Below, piece by piece: positions 41,054 to 49,564 of a stretch of 64,000 nt of DNA. A model generated the notes under the pieces. The model searched no databases and had not been told where the DNA came from. It saw nothing but the letters and a program-made list of their open reading frames with translations. This stretch comes from Doryteuthis pealeii (Eukaryota > Mollusca > Cephalopoda > Myopsida > Loliginidae). Both the position numbers and the translations under genes were made by a program. The number at the start of each line of letters is the position of its first letter. Position 1 is the first letter of the stretch. The stretch lies in assembly GCA_023376005.1 (NCBI GenBank), contig CM042181.1, positions 19,120,305-19,184,304 of the forward strand, in the 5' to 3' direction.

Positions 41054-43548
41054 ATTTTTTATTTTTTAGCCGGAAAGAATCGATCCGAAACTAAGCAGCA
41101 AAGATTATGATACAAGATCCGATATTTGGAGTTTGGGGATTACCATGGTAAGTCTTTCGGAAATTTTTCTCTTTTATAACAATACAAGTAGGCGTAAAAA
41201 AATCTTATTATAATGGAGATTCTGTGTCTCTTTGTCTGTAGCCTAAATTACTGTAGCATAATTATTGTGGTCCATGGGGAATTTGGGGATTGAAAACAAA
41301 ACGGTAATCGGATTTCTGGAGAAAGAGAAGAAAAAGAGATAAGAACAAAGGTTTGGAAGGGTAAACACTCTACCAACAATTGACCGACGAATGACCCCAG
41401 AAATAAATTATAAAATAAAAATGGAAGTTCCGGGTTTTGACCGGAAATGGATGTGTCCCTCCCACCCCTGGGATGAGAAACAGAAAAAGAGAAAAATCGT
41501 TCTTTTTCGGCTAGGCCCTCGTGAGAAGCAAGTGTGTGTGTATATATAATTCTATGGTTAGTTATATTGAATACGTGGTAGTAAGAAAACCCTCATATAA
41601 GATTATTAGTCTGTAGATATGGTCAACAGTATTATTAATGTTAAAACAATTTTATTAATAATTGAGGCTTAATGTATAGCACGGGCCTTTCGGGGGCCTG
41701 TGTTTATTAATGAAATTAACAGCGTCAATCCCTGGGGGCTATCCCCACAGGCAACACCTGCCCCCTCGATTTAAAAGGGCAGGATTGGGTTAATTGCCCA
41801 GCACCTGAGGCGCCCCACTCGAGGGGGAATGCCGACGGGATCGACGCATTTTTTGTGTCTACCACCCATCAGCTTCAGCTTGTGGGTGGGCCCACATAAA
41901 AATGTCCTTGTGTCACACCCTCATAAGTGCGGTGTGAGGCAAATACCTTAATAATTGAGGCTTAAATAAAAAATAAAATCATGGAGAATGTGATGTAAAT
42001 AACTAAGGGAATTGTGACTTGAGTAGTGATATAGTTTCGGTTACAGACAGAAAGAAAACACTATCTCCATTATAATAAGATATTGTTGTTATTTCTTTTT
42101 CTCCTCATCCTTCTCCTCCTATCCCTCCTATTAATTTTATATTTTTCTATTTCTTTGCAGGTGGAACTCGCAATCGGCGATTATCCTTACAGATTATCCA
42201 ATAATCCGTTTGAGCTAATCAACCAAATTGTAAATGAAGATCCTCCAAGATTACCCAGAGGATTTTCTCTCAGCTTTGAACATTTTGTAAACAAATGGTA
42301 AGAAATTTCACACCTAGTAAAAATATCTACACTACTTTTACAATTCATAGGCTACCCATAAATTATGTAACAGTAAGAAATTTCACACCTTGTATTCAAA
42401 AATATCTACATTACTTACACAATTCATAGGCTACCCATGAATTATGTAACAGTAAGAAATTTCACACCTAGTATTCAAAAATTACTACACTACTTACACA
42501 ATTCATAGGCTACCCATGAATTATGTAACAGTAAGAAATTTCACACCTTGTATTCAAAAATATCTACACTACTTACACAATTCATAGGCTACCCATGAAT
42601 TATGTAACAATAAGAAATTTCACACCTAGTATTTAAAAATATCTACACTACTTACACAATTCATAGGCTACCCATGAATTATGTAACAGTAAGAAATTTC
42701 ACACCTTGTATTCAAAAATATCTACACTACTTACACAATTCATAGGCTACCCATGAATTAATTTATGTAACAGTAAGAAATTTCACACCTAGTATTCAAA
42801 AAGATCTACACTACTTACACAATTCATAGGCTACCCATGAATTATGTAACAGTAAGAAATTTCACACCTTGTATTCAAAAATATCTACACTACTTACACA
42901 ATTCATAGGCTACCCATGAATTATGTAACAGTAAGAAATTTCACACCTTGTATTCAAAAATATCTACACTACTTACACAATTCATAGCCTACCCATGAAT
43001 TATGTAACAATAAGAAATTTCACACCTAGTATTTAAAAATATCTACACTACTTACACAATTCATAGGCTACCCATGAATTATGTAACAGTAAGAAATTTC
43101 ACACCTTGTATTCAAAAATATCTACACTACTTATACAATTCATAGGCTATCCATGAATTATGTAACAGTAAGAAATTTCACACCTTGTATTCAAAAATAT
43201 CTACACTACTTACACAATTCATAGGCTACCCATGAATTATGTAACAGTAAATCTTTCAATGACTCTTTCTTTCTTTTTGATCTGCAATTATGAACGACTC
43301 TGTTTCTCTTTTGAGGTTTCCTTTTCTTAACCATGTCCAAATCTTTTTATTATTTATTCATTGATTTATTTGTTTTTTTTTTCAGTTTAGAGAAAAAGAC
43401 CAACAATCGACCGAAATACAAGGAATTGATAAACGATCAATTTATAGCCCGTGCCCCTGAACTCAATTTTGATATGAAAACTTACGTCACAGATATAATA
43501 TACCAACATAAGCAACAGCCAGATTATTATGAAACTGAACGTTCTTAG
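30319..43548 (+). CDS. MAP2K3/6-like: MAP kinase kinase, MKK3/6 type (7 exons, 5'-partial)
   Basis: Dual-specificity kinase expected to phosphorylate and activate p38 MAP kinases in the cytoplasm. Seven exons (30319-30481, 35542-35661, 37453-37569, 38662-38841, 41070-41147, 42161-42297, 43386-43548) join in frame into 317 residues plus stop, all with GT-AG introns. Landmarks in order: LGQGAFG glycine loop (about 31-37), AVK lysine, FRDLNIS helix [27 protein letters not shown] catalytic loop, CDFGISG, activation loop [37 protein letters not shown], and NNRPKYKEL near the C-terminus. GDVWICME, SLDxFY, LVDSVA and [10 protein letters not shown] point to MKK3/6 rather than MKK4, 5 or 7, although RPKYKEL is also MKK4-like. 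The second activation-loop site is Ser, not Thr. The first exon begins in phase 1, so at least one upstream exon with the docking site is missing. Convergent with the NUBP2-like gene. Confidence 0.95.
30389..33380 (+). repeat. 107-bp array made of exon 1 plus its splice donor, about 28 copies
   Basis: The unit starts GAAATGATCACAAATAGTAT inside exon 1, runs through the coding sequence for LGQGAFG..AVK, includes GTAAAT, and ends TTTTATAAA. It recurs every 107 bp (30389, 30496, 30603 and so on). Variant copies show ATTCTGGGA with ATGGTACAT (copies 7, 14, 23) or ATGGTACAT alone (copies 18, 27). 107 is not a multiple of three. The last copy dissolves into a TA run at 33380. Confidence 0.97.
33385..33534. 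other. intron 1: short repeat D scrap and spacer
   Basis: ATCAAGCCCTAGCACTTATA and ATGATTGTCCCAACCC are repeat D landmarks on the minus strand. The rest is not recognised. Confidence 0.55.
33535..33955 (+). mobile_element. SINE A interrupted by a hAT-like MITE
   Basis: The SINE body starts at ATTCGATACCGGCCCTCGCC, breaks after GGTAAAGTGAGG, and resumes AAGTAAGGAGCTGATGG to CTTTAGGCCACCCCGACAAC. The MITE fills the gap, which gives relative ages. Confidence 0.88.
33587..33816. mobile_element. hAT-like MITE with telomere-like core, 8-bp TSD
   Basis: Element 33595-33808 starts GGTTATTTTCTATAACTCC and ends GGAGTTATAGGAAATAACC. The arms carry GACTGATAAATTATTTATTT and the core is (TAACCC)n at 33676-33710. 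The duplications AAGTGAGG (33587-33594) and AAGTAAGG (33809-33816) differ at one base. Confidence 0.9.
33956..34345. repeat. intron 1: spacer and one copy of repeat H
   Basis: 34183-34345 matches repeat H (TTTAAATGTAATATTAAAGA, AAGTCTTTGATTTAAGGGAA, ATTTTTAGCCATTTTTTGAT). The part before it shares TCCTATACCACCTCATTCC and CCAGAAGT..CATTC with 58480-58540, so H has a common leader. Confidence 0.7.
34346..34889. repeat. intron 1: degenerate tandem repeat of about 100 bp
   Basis: Repeated AAAATCTTAAAATTAATTAA, TTCTTTGTGTATTTTTATAT and TTGACTTTCACGTTT with strong drift. It resumes after the SINE at 35325-35420, so the SINE split an older array. Confidence 0.7.
34890..35290 (+). mobile_element. 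SINE family E, split by a mini solo LTR
   Basis: tRNA-like head GTGGCCGAAGCAGTATAG with B-box-like CGGTTTCGATTTCTGTC, central CTGATGAGACTTAATAAAGT CGAAAC, and a body up to TTTATGCGAT. It resumes after the LTR with CGCATTGTATTTGCCTTCAA. A second copy is at 61296-61545. Confidence 0.75.
35101..35242 (+). mobile_element. 132-bp solo LTR with 5-bp TSD
   Basis: 35106-35237 starts TGTAATAGG and ends CTACCACA. It is flanked by perfect ATACG duplications (35101-35105 and 35238-35242). It contains TATAAA (35152-35157) and AATAAA (35191-35196) in promoter-then-polyadenylation order. The size is that of TRIM-like LTRs. Confidence 0.8.
35542..35661 (+). CDS. MAP2K3/6-like: MAP2K exon 2: helix C region
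   Basis: Acceptor TTTATTTTCAG, donor GAG|GTAAGT. Forty codons beginning [20 protein letters not shown] and ending FYGAILHE, in phase 0 on both sides. The Asp in FRDL takes the place of the helix C acidic residue, as in MKK3/6. Confidence 0.93.
35802..36180. mobile_element. hAT-like MITE in intron 2, perfect 8-bp TSD
   Basis: Element 35810-36172 starts GGTTATTTCCTAGTTGAGTA and ends CAACTAGGAAATAACC. It contains two GGGTGACCC MITE cores, one reversed, with TAACCC-type centres. The palindromic duplication AACTAGTT flanks both sides. Confidence 0.92.
36181..36424. other. intron 2: SINE-tail-like segment
   Basis: ACAACGTTTCAGCCAATGTA followed by GGCCTTCATCAGG is the complement of a CTGATGAAGGCC..GAAACGTTG core common in SINE tails. 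The rest is unrecognised, with a repeated CGGGAACCTTCT/CAGGAACCTTCT. Confidence 0.4.
36426..37378. repeat. 39-bp tandem repeat in intron 2, about 24 copies
   Basis: The unit is ACCACAGTATGATAATTTG plus ACTATTACAACATTTAATAT. 39 is a multiple of three, and the unit lacks stops in some frames on both strands, giving long meaningless frames. Its sequence is contained in the 114-bp satellite at 51363-58095. Confidence 0.96.
37453..37569 (+). CDS. MAP2K3/6-like: MAP2K exon 3
   Basis: Acceptor TGATATTTTTAG, donor GCT|GTAAGT. Thirty-nine codons, [20 protein letters not shown] to KFLAKTAYA, covering the hinge and helix D region. Confidence 0.93.
37655..38520. repeat. 27-bp tandem repeat in intron 3, about 32 copies
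   Basis: TTGCTTAAAAATATGACCTT plus AAAAATG, alternating with TTACCTTAAAAATATTGC variants. Its decayed edge reaches within about 20 bp of the exon 4 acceptor. Confidence 0.95.
38662..38841 (+). CDS. MAP2K3/6-like: MAP2K exon 4: catalytic and activation loops
   Basis: Acceptor TCTTTTTACAG, donor GCC|GTAAGT. Sixty codons with [29 protein letters not shown] and EYMA. The intron falls between MA and PER of the APE-type motif. Confidence 0.95.
38999..39520 (+). mobile_element. candidate LTR with primer-binding site, intron 4
   Basis: TGTTACATATT (38999) and CTACGTAACA (ends 39498) are short inverted ends of a 500-bp block that contains AATAAA (about 39280). Ten bases later TGGTACCGTGACGAC (39509-39523) looks like a tRNA primer-binding site. 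No gag or pol follows, so it would be a truncated retroelement. Confidence 0.45.
39694..40890. repeat. 119-bp tandem repeat in intron 4, about 10 copies
   Basis: The unit has AAATGCATTGCTAATGATTT, GGGATTGTCAGTGGTCAGGA and GATAGAAAATAGCTTTTTTG. The copies differ at single positions. Confidence 0.96.
40893..41068. repeat. (TTTTTA)n serving as polypyrimidine tract of exon 5
   Basis: About 175 bp of ATTTTT and ATTTTTT units run directly into the acceptor AG at 41068-41069, so the whole branch-to-acceptor region of intron 4 is microsatellite. Confidence 0.9.
41070..41147 (+). CDS. MAP2K3/6-like: MAP2K exon 5
   Basis: Twenty-six codons, [20 protein letters not shown] to SLGITM, between the microsatellite acceptor and the donor ATG|GTAAGT. 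Confidence 0.93.
41148..42160. other. intron 5: repeat F copies and a SINE-like block
   Basis: Repeat F lies at 41195-41250 (+) and 41978-42085 (-). 41690-41950 is a GC-richer block with GGGGGCTATCCCCACAGGC and a tail CCTTGTGTCACACCCTCATA, similar to the SINE B tail. This suggests a third SINE using the same tail. 41280-41560 is unrecognised. Confidence 0.55.
42161..42297 (+). CDS. MAP2K3/6-like: MAP2K exon 6
   Basis: Acceptor TTCTTTGCAG, donor AAATG|GTAAGAAAT. Forty-five codons plus two bases, [20 protein letters not shown] to HFVNK, ending inside the Cys codon that exon 7 completes. Confidence 0.93.
42298..43248 (+). repeat. 79-bp array in intron 6 starting at the splice donor, about 12 copies
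   Basis: The first unit begins at the first intron base (GTAAGAAATTTCACACCTAG). Later units repeat GTAAGAAATTTCACACCTTG after ACA, so each carries a good donor-like ACA|GTAAGA. The rest of the unit has ATCTACACTACTTACACAAT and GGCTACCCATGAATTATGTA. Confidence 0.95.
43386..43548 (+). CDS. MAP2K3/6-like: MAP2K exon 7 and stop
   Basis: The acceptor TTTTTTTTCAG precedes 43386. It completes Cys, then [20 protein letters not shown] and a C-terminal tail ending [13 protein letters not shown], with TAG at 43546-43548. The tail after the RP motif occupies the place of the docking domain for upstream MAP3Ks. Confidence 0.93.
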
Positions 43549-43639
43549 CTGAGCCCCAACCCAACCACAAAATGAAATGAATGTTATAACCGCACGTTTG
43601 GCTAAAAAGACAAACAGATAGGGAAGAAATTATGAATTG

Positions 43640-44170
43640 AACAAAAAAAAAGAAAGAAGAAACGGTAATTCCATACCAAATGGAATCCTGCAAGAATTTC
43701 AGTGTCCTCTGGCACTTTCAGACATGTCTCCAGACATTTTCAAGAATGGTTCGATCTTTTAGAGGATTTGGTGTGAACCAGCTTTTAAAAAATATCTGTT
43801 TGAAACAAACAGAACAAAGAAGAAATTATGAATTAAAAAAAAAAAAAAAGAAAAAAGAATGATTTTCTTATTAAAATAAGGAACGGTAATTCCAGACCGA
43901 ACGGAATCCTACAAGAATTTCAGTGTTGTCTGGCACTTTCAGACATGTCCCCAGCCATTTTCAAGAATGGTTCAATCTTTTAGAGGATTTGGTGTGAACC
44001 AGCTTTTAAAAAATATCTGTTTGAAACAAACAGAACAAAGAAGAAATTATGAATTCAAAAAAAAAAAAAAAGAAAAAAGAATGATTTTCTTATTAAAATA
44101 AGGAACGGTAATTCCAGACCGAACGGAATCCTACAAGAATTTCAGTGTTGTCTGGCACTTTCAGACATGT
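43640..44170. repeat. tandem repeat of about 220 bp in the kinase 3' flank
   Basis: GGTAATTCCA..CCGAACGGAATCC, TGGCACTTTCAGACATGT, GGATTTGGTGTGAACCAGC and an A run recur at about 43662, 43883 and 44104. The last copy is cut short. It begins about 90 bp after the stop codon and so probably lies in the 3' UTR. Confidence 0.85.
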
Positions 44171-44621
44171 TTCATATTTCTTTGAAACAAAGTTGATGTC
44201 GGTCATTGGAAGTCGCAGTTGGTATCATTTAATGGTTTTGATTCTAACAAGAATGGTGCTGGTCGGTGAGGCTCCAGATGACGTCACAAAACAGTTCTAA
44301 GAAAAAGTGGAATTCAAATTGTGACATACATTTAGAACTCTTTATATATACACACAAAAGATTTTTCAAAATCTTTCACTGCCTGAAGATTGCTCTGCTC
44401 TAAACAAACAAGTTTAAAGAACATGAAACCAATATGGTAGCAGATTAGTTTCTATACAAATAAATATATTAAAAAAAATAATATATATTTATTTATCATC
44501 ATAATAAATATCACCACCACAGATATTGAGCACTCTGCTAATAATACTGTATATATTGGCTTACTACTATCTCATATCAAGTGAGATAGTGTTAACCATA
44601 CACATGTGTTATATATACAGA
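44171..44621 (+). other. kinase 3' flank with possible polyadenylation signal
   Basis: AATAAA at 44459-44464 is the first clear signal after the 3' array. Otherwise AT-rich spacer. Confidence 0.35.
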
Positions 44622-44900
44622 GATGCTGATAGGTATGCGTCCTTTGTCCCTGATGCATAAAAATCTAAAAGGACACAGTAAAATCATATCCATGCATCCC
44701 AGTGTTTTTCTTTTTTCTTCCATCACCATTTCAAGCTAACTGTAAATACATTTCAATAGTTTCTTAGAAATGAATTACACAGGATAGGTTACAAGGTAGG
44801 GGTTAGCCGGCTTTAATTGGGACCCATAAATTTTCCTGGGGACTCATTCAAAGCAAATATGTGCATCCCAGGACGCACTAAATCAAAAAGCTATCAGCAT

Positions 44901-44901
<1 letters not shown>
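44622..44901. mobile_element. inverted-repeat element
   Basis: GATGCTGATAGGTATGCGTC on the left and CTATCAGCATC on the right are inverted. The right part (GCATCCCAGGACGC, AAAAAGCTATCAG) also occurs at 14690-14730. Confidence 0.55.
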
Positions 44902-44924
<23 letters not shown>

Positions 44925-44934
<10 letters not shown>

Positions 44935-45053
44935 TTGCTCTACTTTGTATGGAGCACTTTGTATTTGTTTTATCGCGGACTTAACCCCTGGATTTTGTGC
45001 ACCTCCAACGATCGTGCCCATATTCACCGGTAAGCCACCTTTTATCTATATAA

Positions 45054-45060
<7 letters not shown>
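44925..45060 (+). repeat. dispersed repeat I, copy 1
   Basis: AAATTTGCTCTACT, GAGCACTTTGTATTTGTT and TTCACCGGTAAGCCACCTTT. The second copy is at 47453-47575. Confidence 0.7.
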
Positions 45061-45090
<30 letters not shown>

Positions 45091-45124
45091 CATGTACTTG
45101 TATATAGGAATATGTGTGTATGTT

Positions 45125-45300
45125 TTCACCCCACCTCTTTATCACGGGCAGGATGCAACTGAAGGTTTGAATTCAGAGTTTTTCTTCTCCTAGACTGGTT
45201 GCCTAAAGAACCCAGTCTGCCCTACTATCTACTCAAAGCTGGAGAAAGAACAAACGGTTTCATGCCTTTCTGAAGGGCATTAGCACAAAAGTGAATGAAA
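45125..45300 (-). mobile_element. SINE B fragment
   Basis: Minus-strand SINE B landmarks: the GGGCAGGATGCAACTGAAGG tail region, TCCTAGACTGGTTGCCTA, and TACTCAAAGCTGGAG. Confidence 0.75.
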
Positions 45301-45384
45301 TATTTATCCATATAAATACACACAGAGTCAGGAAAATAGCCGACAAATTTTTCATTTATTTGTAAGTTAATAGAAAGGAAATGA

Positions 45385-46375
45385 ATCCGACGGTATGAGT
45401 ATAGATAAAAGGATATGAAAACACACAATGCTGTTAAAGTGAAAATATTTTATATCATATTCATAGCTAATATTGAACAATACTGAGTCTTTCAAAGCCT
45501 CCATGCTTCCTGTAGTCTGCCGACATTATAACTGATGCCACTCTCCACATACATATGCACACACGCGCACACATACATGCATATTACTACTGTAAACTGT
45601 TCATGTTCCTGACACTAATACATTATTCTGTGTACTTGACATGAGACTTTGATGAGTTGTGGTGCACCTGAGCACTGTACACATACATGTATATTATTAC
45701 TGTAAACTGTTCATGTTCCTGACACTAATACATTATTCTGTGTACTTGACATGGGACTTTGATGAGTTGTGGTGCACCTGAGCACTGTACACATACATGT
45801 ATATTATTACTGTAAACTGTTCATGTTCCTGACACTAATACATTATTCTGTGTACTTGACATGAGACTTTGATGAGTTGTGGTGCACCTGAGCACTGTAC
45901 ACAATAAATTTCATTATTATTATAATGACTTGCTGACCGAGAAAAGCGTTGGCAGATGTGCTTATATTTGAAACTACCGCATCTAAAAATCCGTTGCAGG
46001 CCTTCCGTCAATGGGTTAATACTTATCCTGTTTGAAAAAGAGAATTTGTCTATCGTCGATTTTGAAATATGTATTCTTTTTTCAAAAACTGTTACAATAA
46101 GAGATACATGGCTGTCGCTGACCGAGAAAAGCGTTGGCGGATGTGCTTATATTTGAAACTACTGCATAACTTTTTTGCAACATCAATGTTTTTGTTTTGA
46201 ATTCATATTATTTTCGTCTCTGCTCTTGTTAAGGCTGGAGTAAAAAAAACAAGCTCTGAAGATGATTTTTATAAATCGAAATATTATTCAATATTAGCTA
46301 TGAATATGATATAAAATATTTTCACTTTAACAGCATTTTGTGTTTTCATATCCTTTTATCTATACTCATATATTT
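45385..46375. repeat. inverted repeat J around a minisatellite element
   Basis: The left arm 45395-45475 (GAGTATAGATAAAAGGATAT, CACAATGCTGTTAAAGTGAA) is mirrored at 46262-46375. Between them sit the 110-bp minisatellite element (45480-45925) and two direct copies of GCTGACCGAGAAAAGCGTTG (45932, 46115). A third J copy is at 63820-63955. Confidence 0.75.
45480..45925. mobile_element. minisatellite-bearing element, second copy, inverted
   Basis: About 3.2 copies of the 110-bp unit (45566-45902) with the same two flanks as 12930-13925 but in reverse orientation. It ends GAGCACTGTACACAATAAAT. Confidence 0.88.
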
Positions 46376-46472
46376 GTAAATAGACTTTTTCAAAAAAAAA
46401 ATTTTTTTTTCAGAAGAAATCTTTTTCAAAATAGCATATATATATATATATATATAAAATGGCATATATATA

Positions 46473-46847
46473 CAGATAATCTGAACATTAGCTACATAAA
46501 TGATAGTAAGCTCCCCTTGTTTCTTTCACTTTGAGGAAGCCATATGTTTTGGTTGGCCATTTTCATTTCACCGTAATCAATACAACTGCATATTTTAACA
46601 CGAAAATATCATAAAATGTGTTCTTGATAACAATTAAGTTAATTTGAAATAAGGCTCAAGCACAATTAAGAACACATTTTATGATATTTTCGTGTTCAAA
46701 CTTTCAGTTGTATTGATTCGAACAAATTTGTATTTTCAGTGTGGATTTACAGTGAAATGAAAATGACCGACCAAAACAGACGGCTTCCTAAAAGTGATAG
46801 AAACAAGGGGAGGTTACTCTCATTTATGTAGCTAATGTTCAGATTAC
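46473..46847. mobile_element. foldback element
   Basis: GATAATCTGAACATTAGCTA and its complement at 46827-46845 bound a largely self-complementary block (TTGGCCATTTTCATTTCAC, ACGAAAATATCATAAAATGT and complements). The inner part is related to 186-460. Confidence 0.8.
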
Positions 46848-47154
46848 CTATATACGTATATATATGATTTTTTTTTTCACATTTCTTATCATACTTATTT
46901 GCTTGCTTTAATATTTTTTATCTTTTTGTAAATTTATTTTTTATTGATGAATTAATAAATGTGATGGATGTTGGAAAATTTATTTGGTTATATTGGAAGC
47001 ATGGAAAAATGTAAGATAAGGAATAAAAAACAAAATTCAATGTGATATTGTGTTGTTTTAAATCTTTTTTATTTAACCTAATATTTCTGGTGGCCTACAC
47101 CCTTTGAAAAAGGCCTATGTACACACACACACACATATATATAAATATATATAT
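46848..47154. other. AT-rich spacer with CA/TA run
   Basis: ACACACACACACATATATAT at 47121. No gene is seen. Confidence 0.5.
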
Positions 47155-47453
47155 ATTGTAATACAGGTACAATAACCTACTCGAGTTTCACCATAAGAAT
47201 CTTCAGGGTTAAATCAACTGGATTAATCAAGATATTGATTAATTGCAGTTGATTACACGTGTATGTCTTTCGCAATAAACGGTTCGTTATGGGATAGTAT
47301 TCGTTGGATACTATCCCGAACTGTTTATCGCAAAAGACATACATGTGTAATCGACTGAAATTAATCAATATCTTGATTAATCCAGTGGATTTAACCCTGA
47401 AGATCCTTATGGTGAAACTCGAGTAGGTTAATACCGTGTACCTGTATTACAAT
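47155..47453. mobile_element. foldback element, near-perfect hairpin
   Basis: ATTGTAATACAGGTAC and GTACCTGTATTACAAT are exact inverted ends. The arms stay complementary almost to the centre near 47300, with few mismatches (ACTCGAGTAGG, GATATTGATTAAT, GACATACA). Confidence 0.88.
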
Positions 47454-47574
47454 AAATTTGCTCTACTAACGTATTGAGCACTTTTTATTTGTTATATTGC
47501 TGTCTTACCTTTCTGAATTTTGCATCAACTAAACATTGTGACCATCTTCACCGGTAAGTCACCTTTTCCAAAAT

Positions 47575-47615
<41 letters not shown>

Positions 47616-48356
47616 AAATCGGATAATTTCCCGATTTTTGGTAAATTTTTTTCAAATGTGGGGTTCAGAATTGTATTAAAAAAAACACGGATTTTTCAAC
47701 GAAGTGGGTATATCTAGTTTGACCTAATTTAAATTGAAATAGATCTTGGAATTTTATTACGTGCTGGTGAGTTGTTAAAAGTGTCTCTGTTAATCACTAT
47801 CCCATCTCCCCTTGACTCACATATAGAGAGGAATAGAGTGATATGCAGAATGTAAAGACAGGGACGGGTCAGTTTTTGACTTAATTGCAAATTACAACTA
47901 ATTAGAACCAATTAAAATGGAATTTTTTTCAAACATTACGTAATCCTAAAACTAAAGAATAATTTAGTATAAATTTCATGTCATTAAACTAACCAGGAAA
48001 AAAGCCTTTAGACATTAAAAGGTGAAAATCTCAGCTTTAGTATAATGATAGATAGATATTTGTTTTAGGTAGAAGTATGCACACACACTATATATATATA
48101 TATATATTATGGACTCTCTCGTTGATTTTTGACGCATGAGGGTTCACACACACAATGAACAACCCACACAGTGATTTGTTTATAGTGGTGAAGGCTTGTG
48201 ATGGACCATCCACACTTTTTGGCACAGTCGATAGGAAAGAATTGGTGCATCAACGGTTGCCACAAACCCAATCAACGACCGACCTCAGGAATTTTGAATT
48301 CAGAGTTATCCCTCTCCTAGACTGGTTACCTACCCAAGGCTGAAGGGCCCAGTCTG

Positions 48357-48385
<29 letters not shown>
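47454..48385. repeat. repeat I copy, TA run, SINE B fragment
   Basis: Repeat I copy 2 is at 47453-47575 and a TA run at 47580-47612. 48280-48360 is a minus-strand SINE B piece (CCTCTCCTAGACTGGTTACC). 47620-48080 is unrecognised AT-rich DNA. Confidence 0.6.
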
Positions 48386-48390
<5 letters not shown>

Positions 48391-48670
48391 TTTGTAAGAA
48401 GTCGTTGAAATAGGAAACTAAGATATACATTGTATCTTTTTTTATATGCCCCAATGCCCTAGAATTTTAAATTTGTCATTGTTGTCTGTAGGAAGATTTT
48501 TTTTTGTGAATAATGAGATTTTTCTGATGATATCATTTTTTTGAGGATCCCTGTATTTTGTAAAACCCGTCTGATGAGGCTAGATCTCAAAATTTTTTTA
48601 ATTTTTTTAATTTGAGTTTCTGGTTGAAATAAAATATAATAGGATGATAGTTTAAGTTTTTTCTTTCTTT
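48386..48670. other. AT-rich spacer
   Basis: Nothing recognisable. Confidence 0.5.
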
Positions 48671-48675
48671 GAAAG

Positions 48676-48835
<160 letters not shown>

Positions 48836-49076
48836 AAATTTGATGAGGAAATTAATCCAACAATATGTGAAGAAAATATTTTCAAAAAATATAACAAACA
48901 CAGGATGTTACGATCAGAGGAAACAATTTTATGTGTCTATACTTAAGTATTTCGATATTGTGAGGGAGAAAAATGAAAAATGTTAAGTGTATAATGAATG
49001 TGTGAATGATCATGTCATCAGCTTTCGTAAACAAATTCACTGATTGGAATTCAAATTGAATGTTCATGACGTGATG

Positions 49077-49515
49077 GGTACATGTGAAAATTTGTACCAG
49101 GGAGCAATGGTGATGGAGGGGTGCTCCATATTCCCCAAATCCCCAGGACTGGAACCTCACCATTAGATAGAGTTTAACGTCATTCCCAGGACATGAAGAC
49201 CCTCGGCCACCACCTTCTTGCACATATATGATAAAAAGGGGTTGGGGCTTGCCATAAGGGCAATAGGATTAGGACAATCATATAGGTGCTAGGGCTTTAC
49301 ACGACCAACTGAGTGATTGGAAGGGGCCTCTCCGACTGCCCGTTTAGCCTAAGTAAGGGTCTAAGTGGAGTATTGCATGTCATGAACTGCTCATCCACCA
49401 AGATTCCATCTTTAAGCGTCACAGGCTGCCACCCATGGCCAACAGGTGGCCCCATTGGGGGTTTCTTACCCCTCTGCAGAGGTGCAGTCAGTGTATTCTG
49501 AAGCCCCAGCCGAGA
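49077..49515 (+). repeat. dispersed repeat D
   Basis: Plus-strand copy from CCAGGGAGCAATGGTGATGG to GAGGTGCAGTCAGTGTATTC. Confidence 0.85.
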
Positions 49516-49564
49516 GGGTGGTGGAGTTTATGTATATAACAGCTGTTGTGAAAAAGAAAGTAAA

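Noticed and set aside
48155..48343. 62-residue frame
   Set aside because: Its second half is a SINE B fragment and the first half has no recognisable feature.
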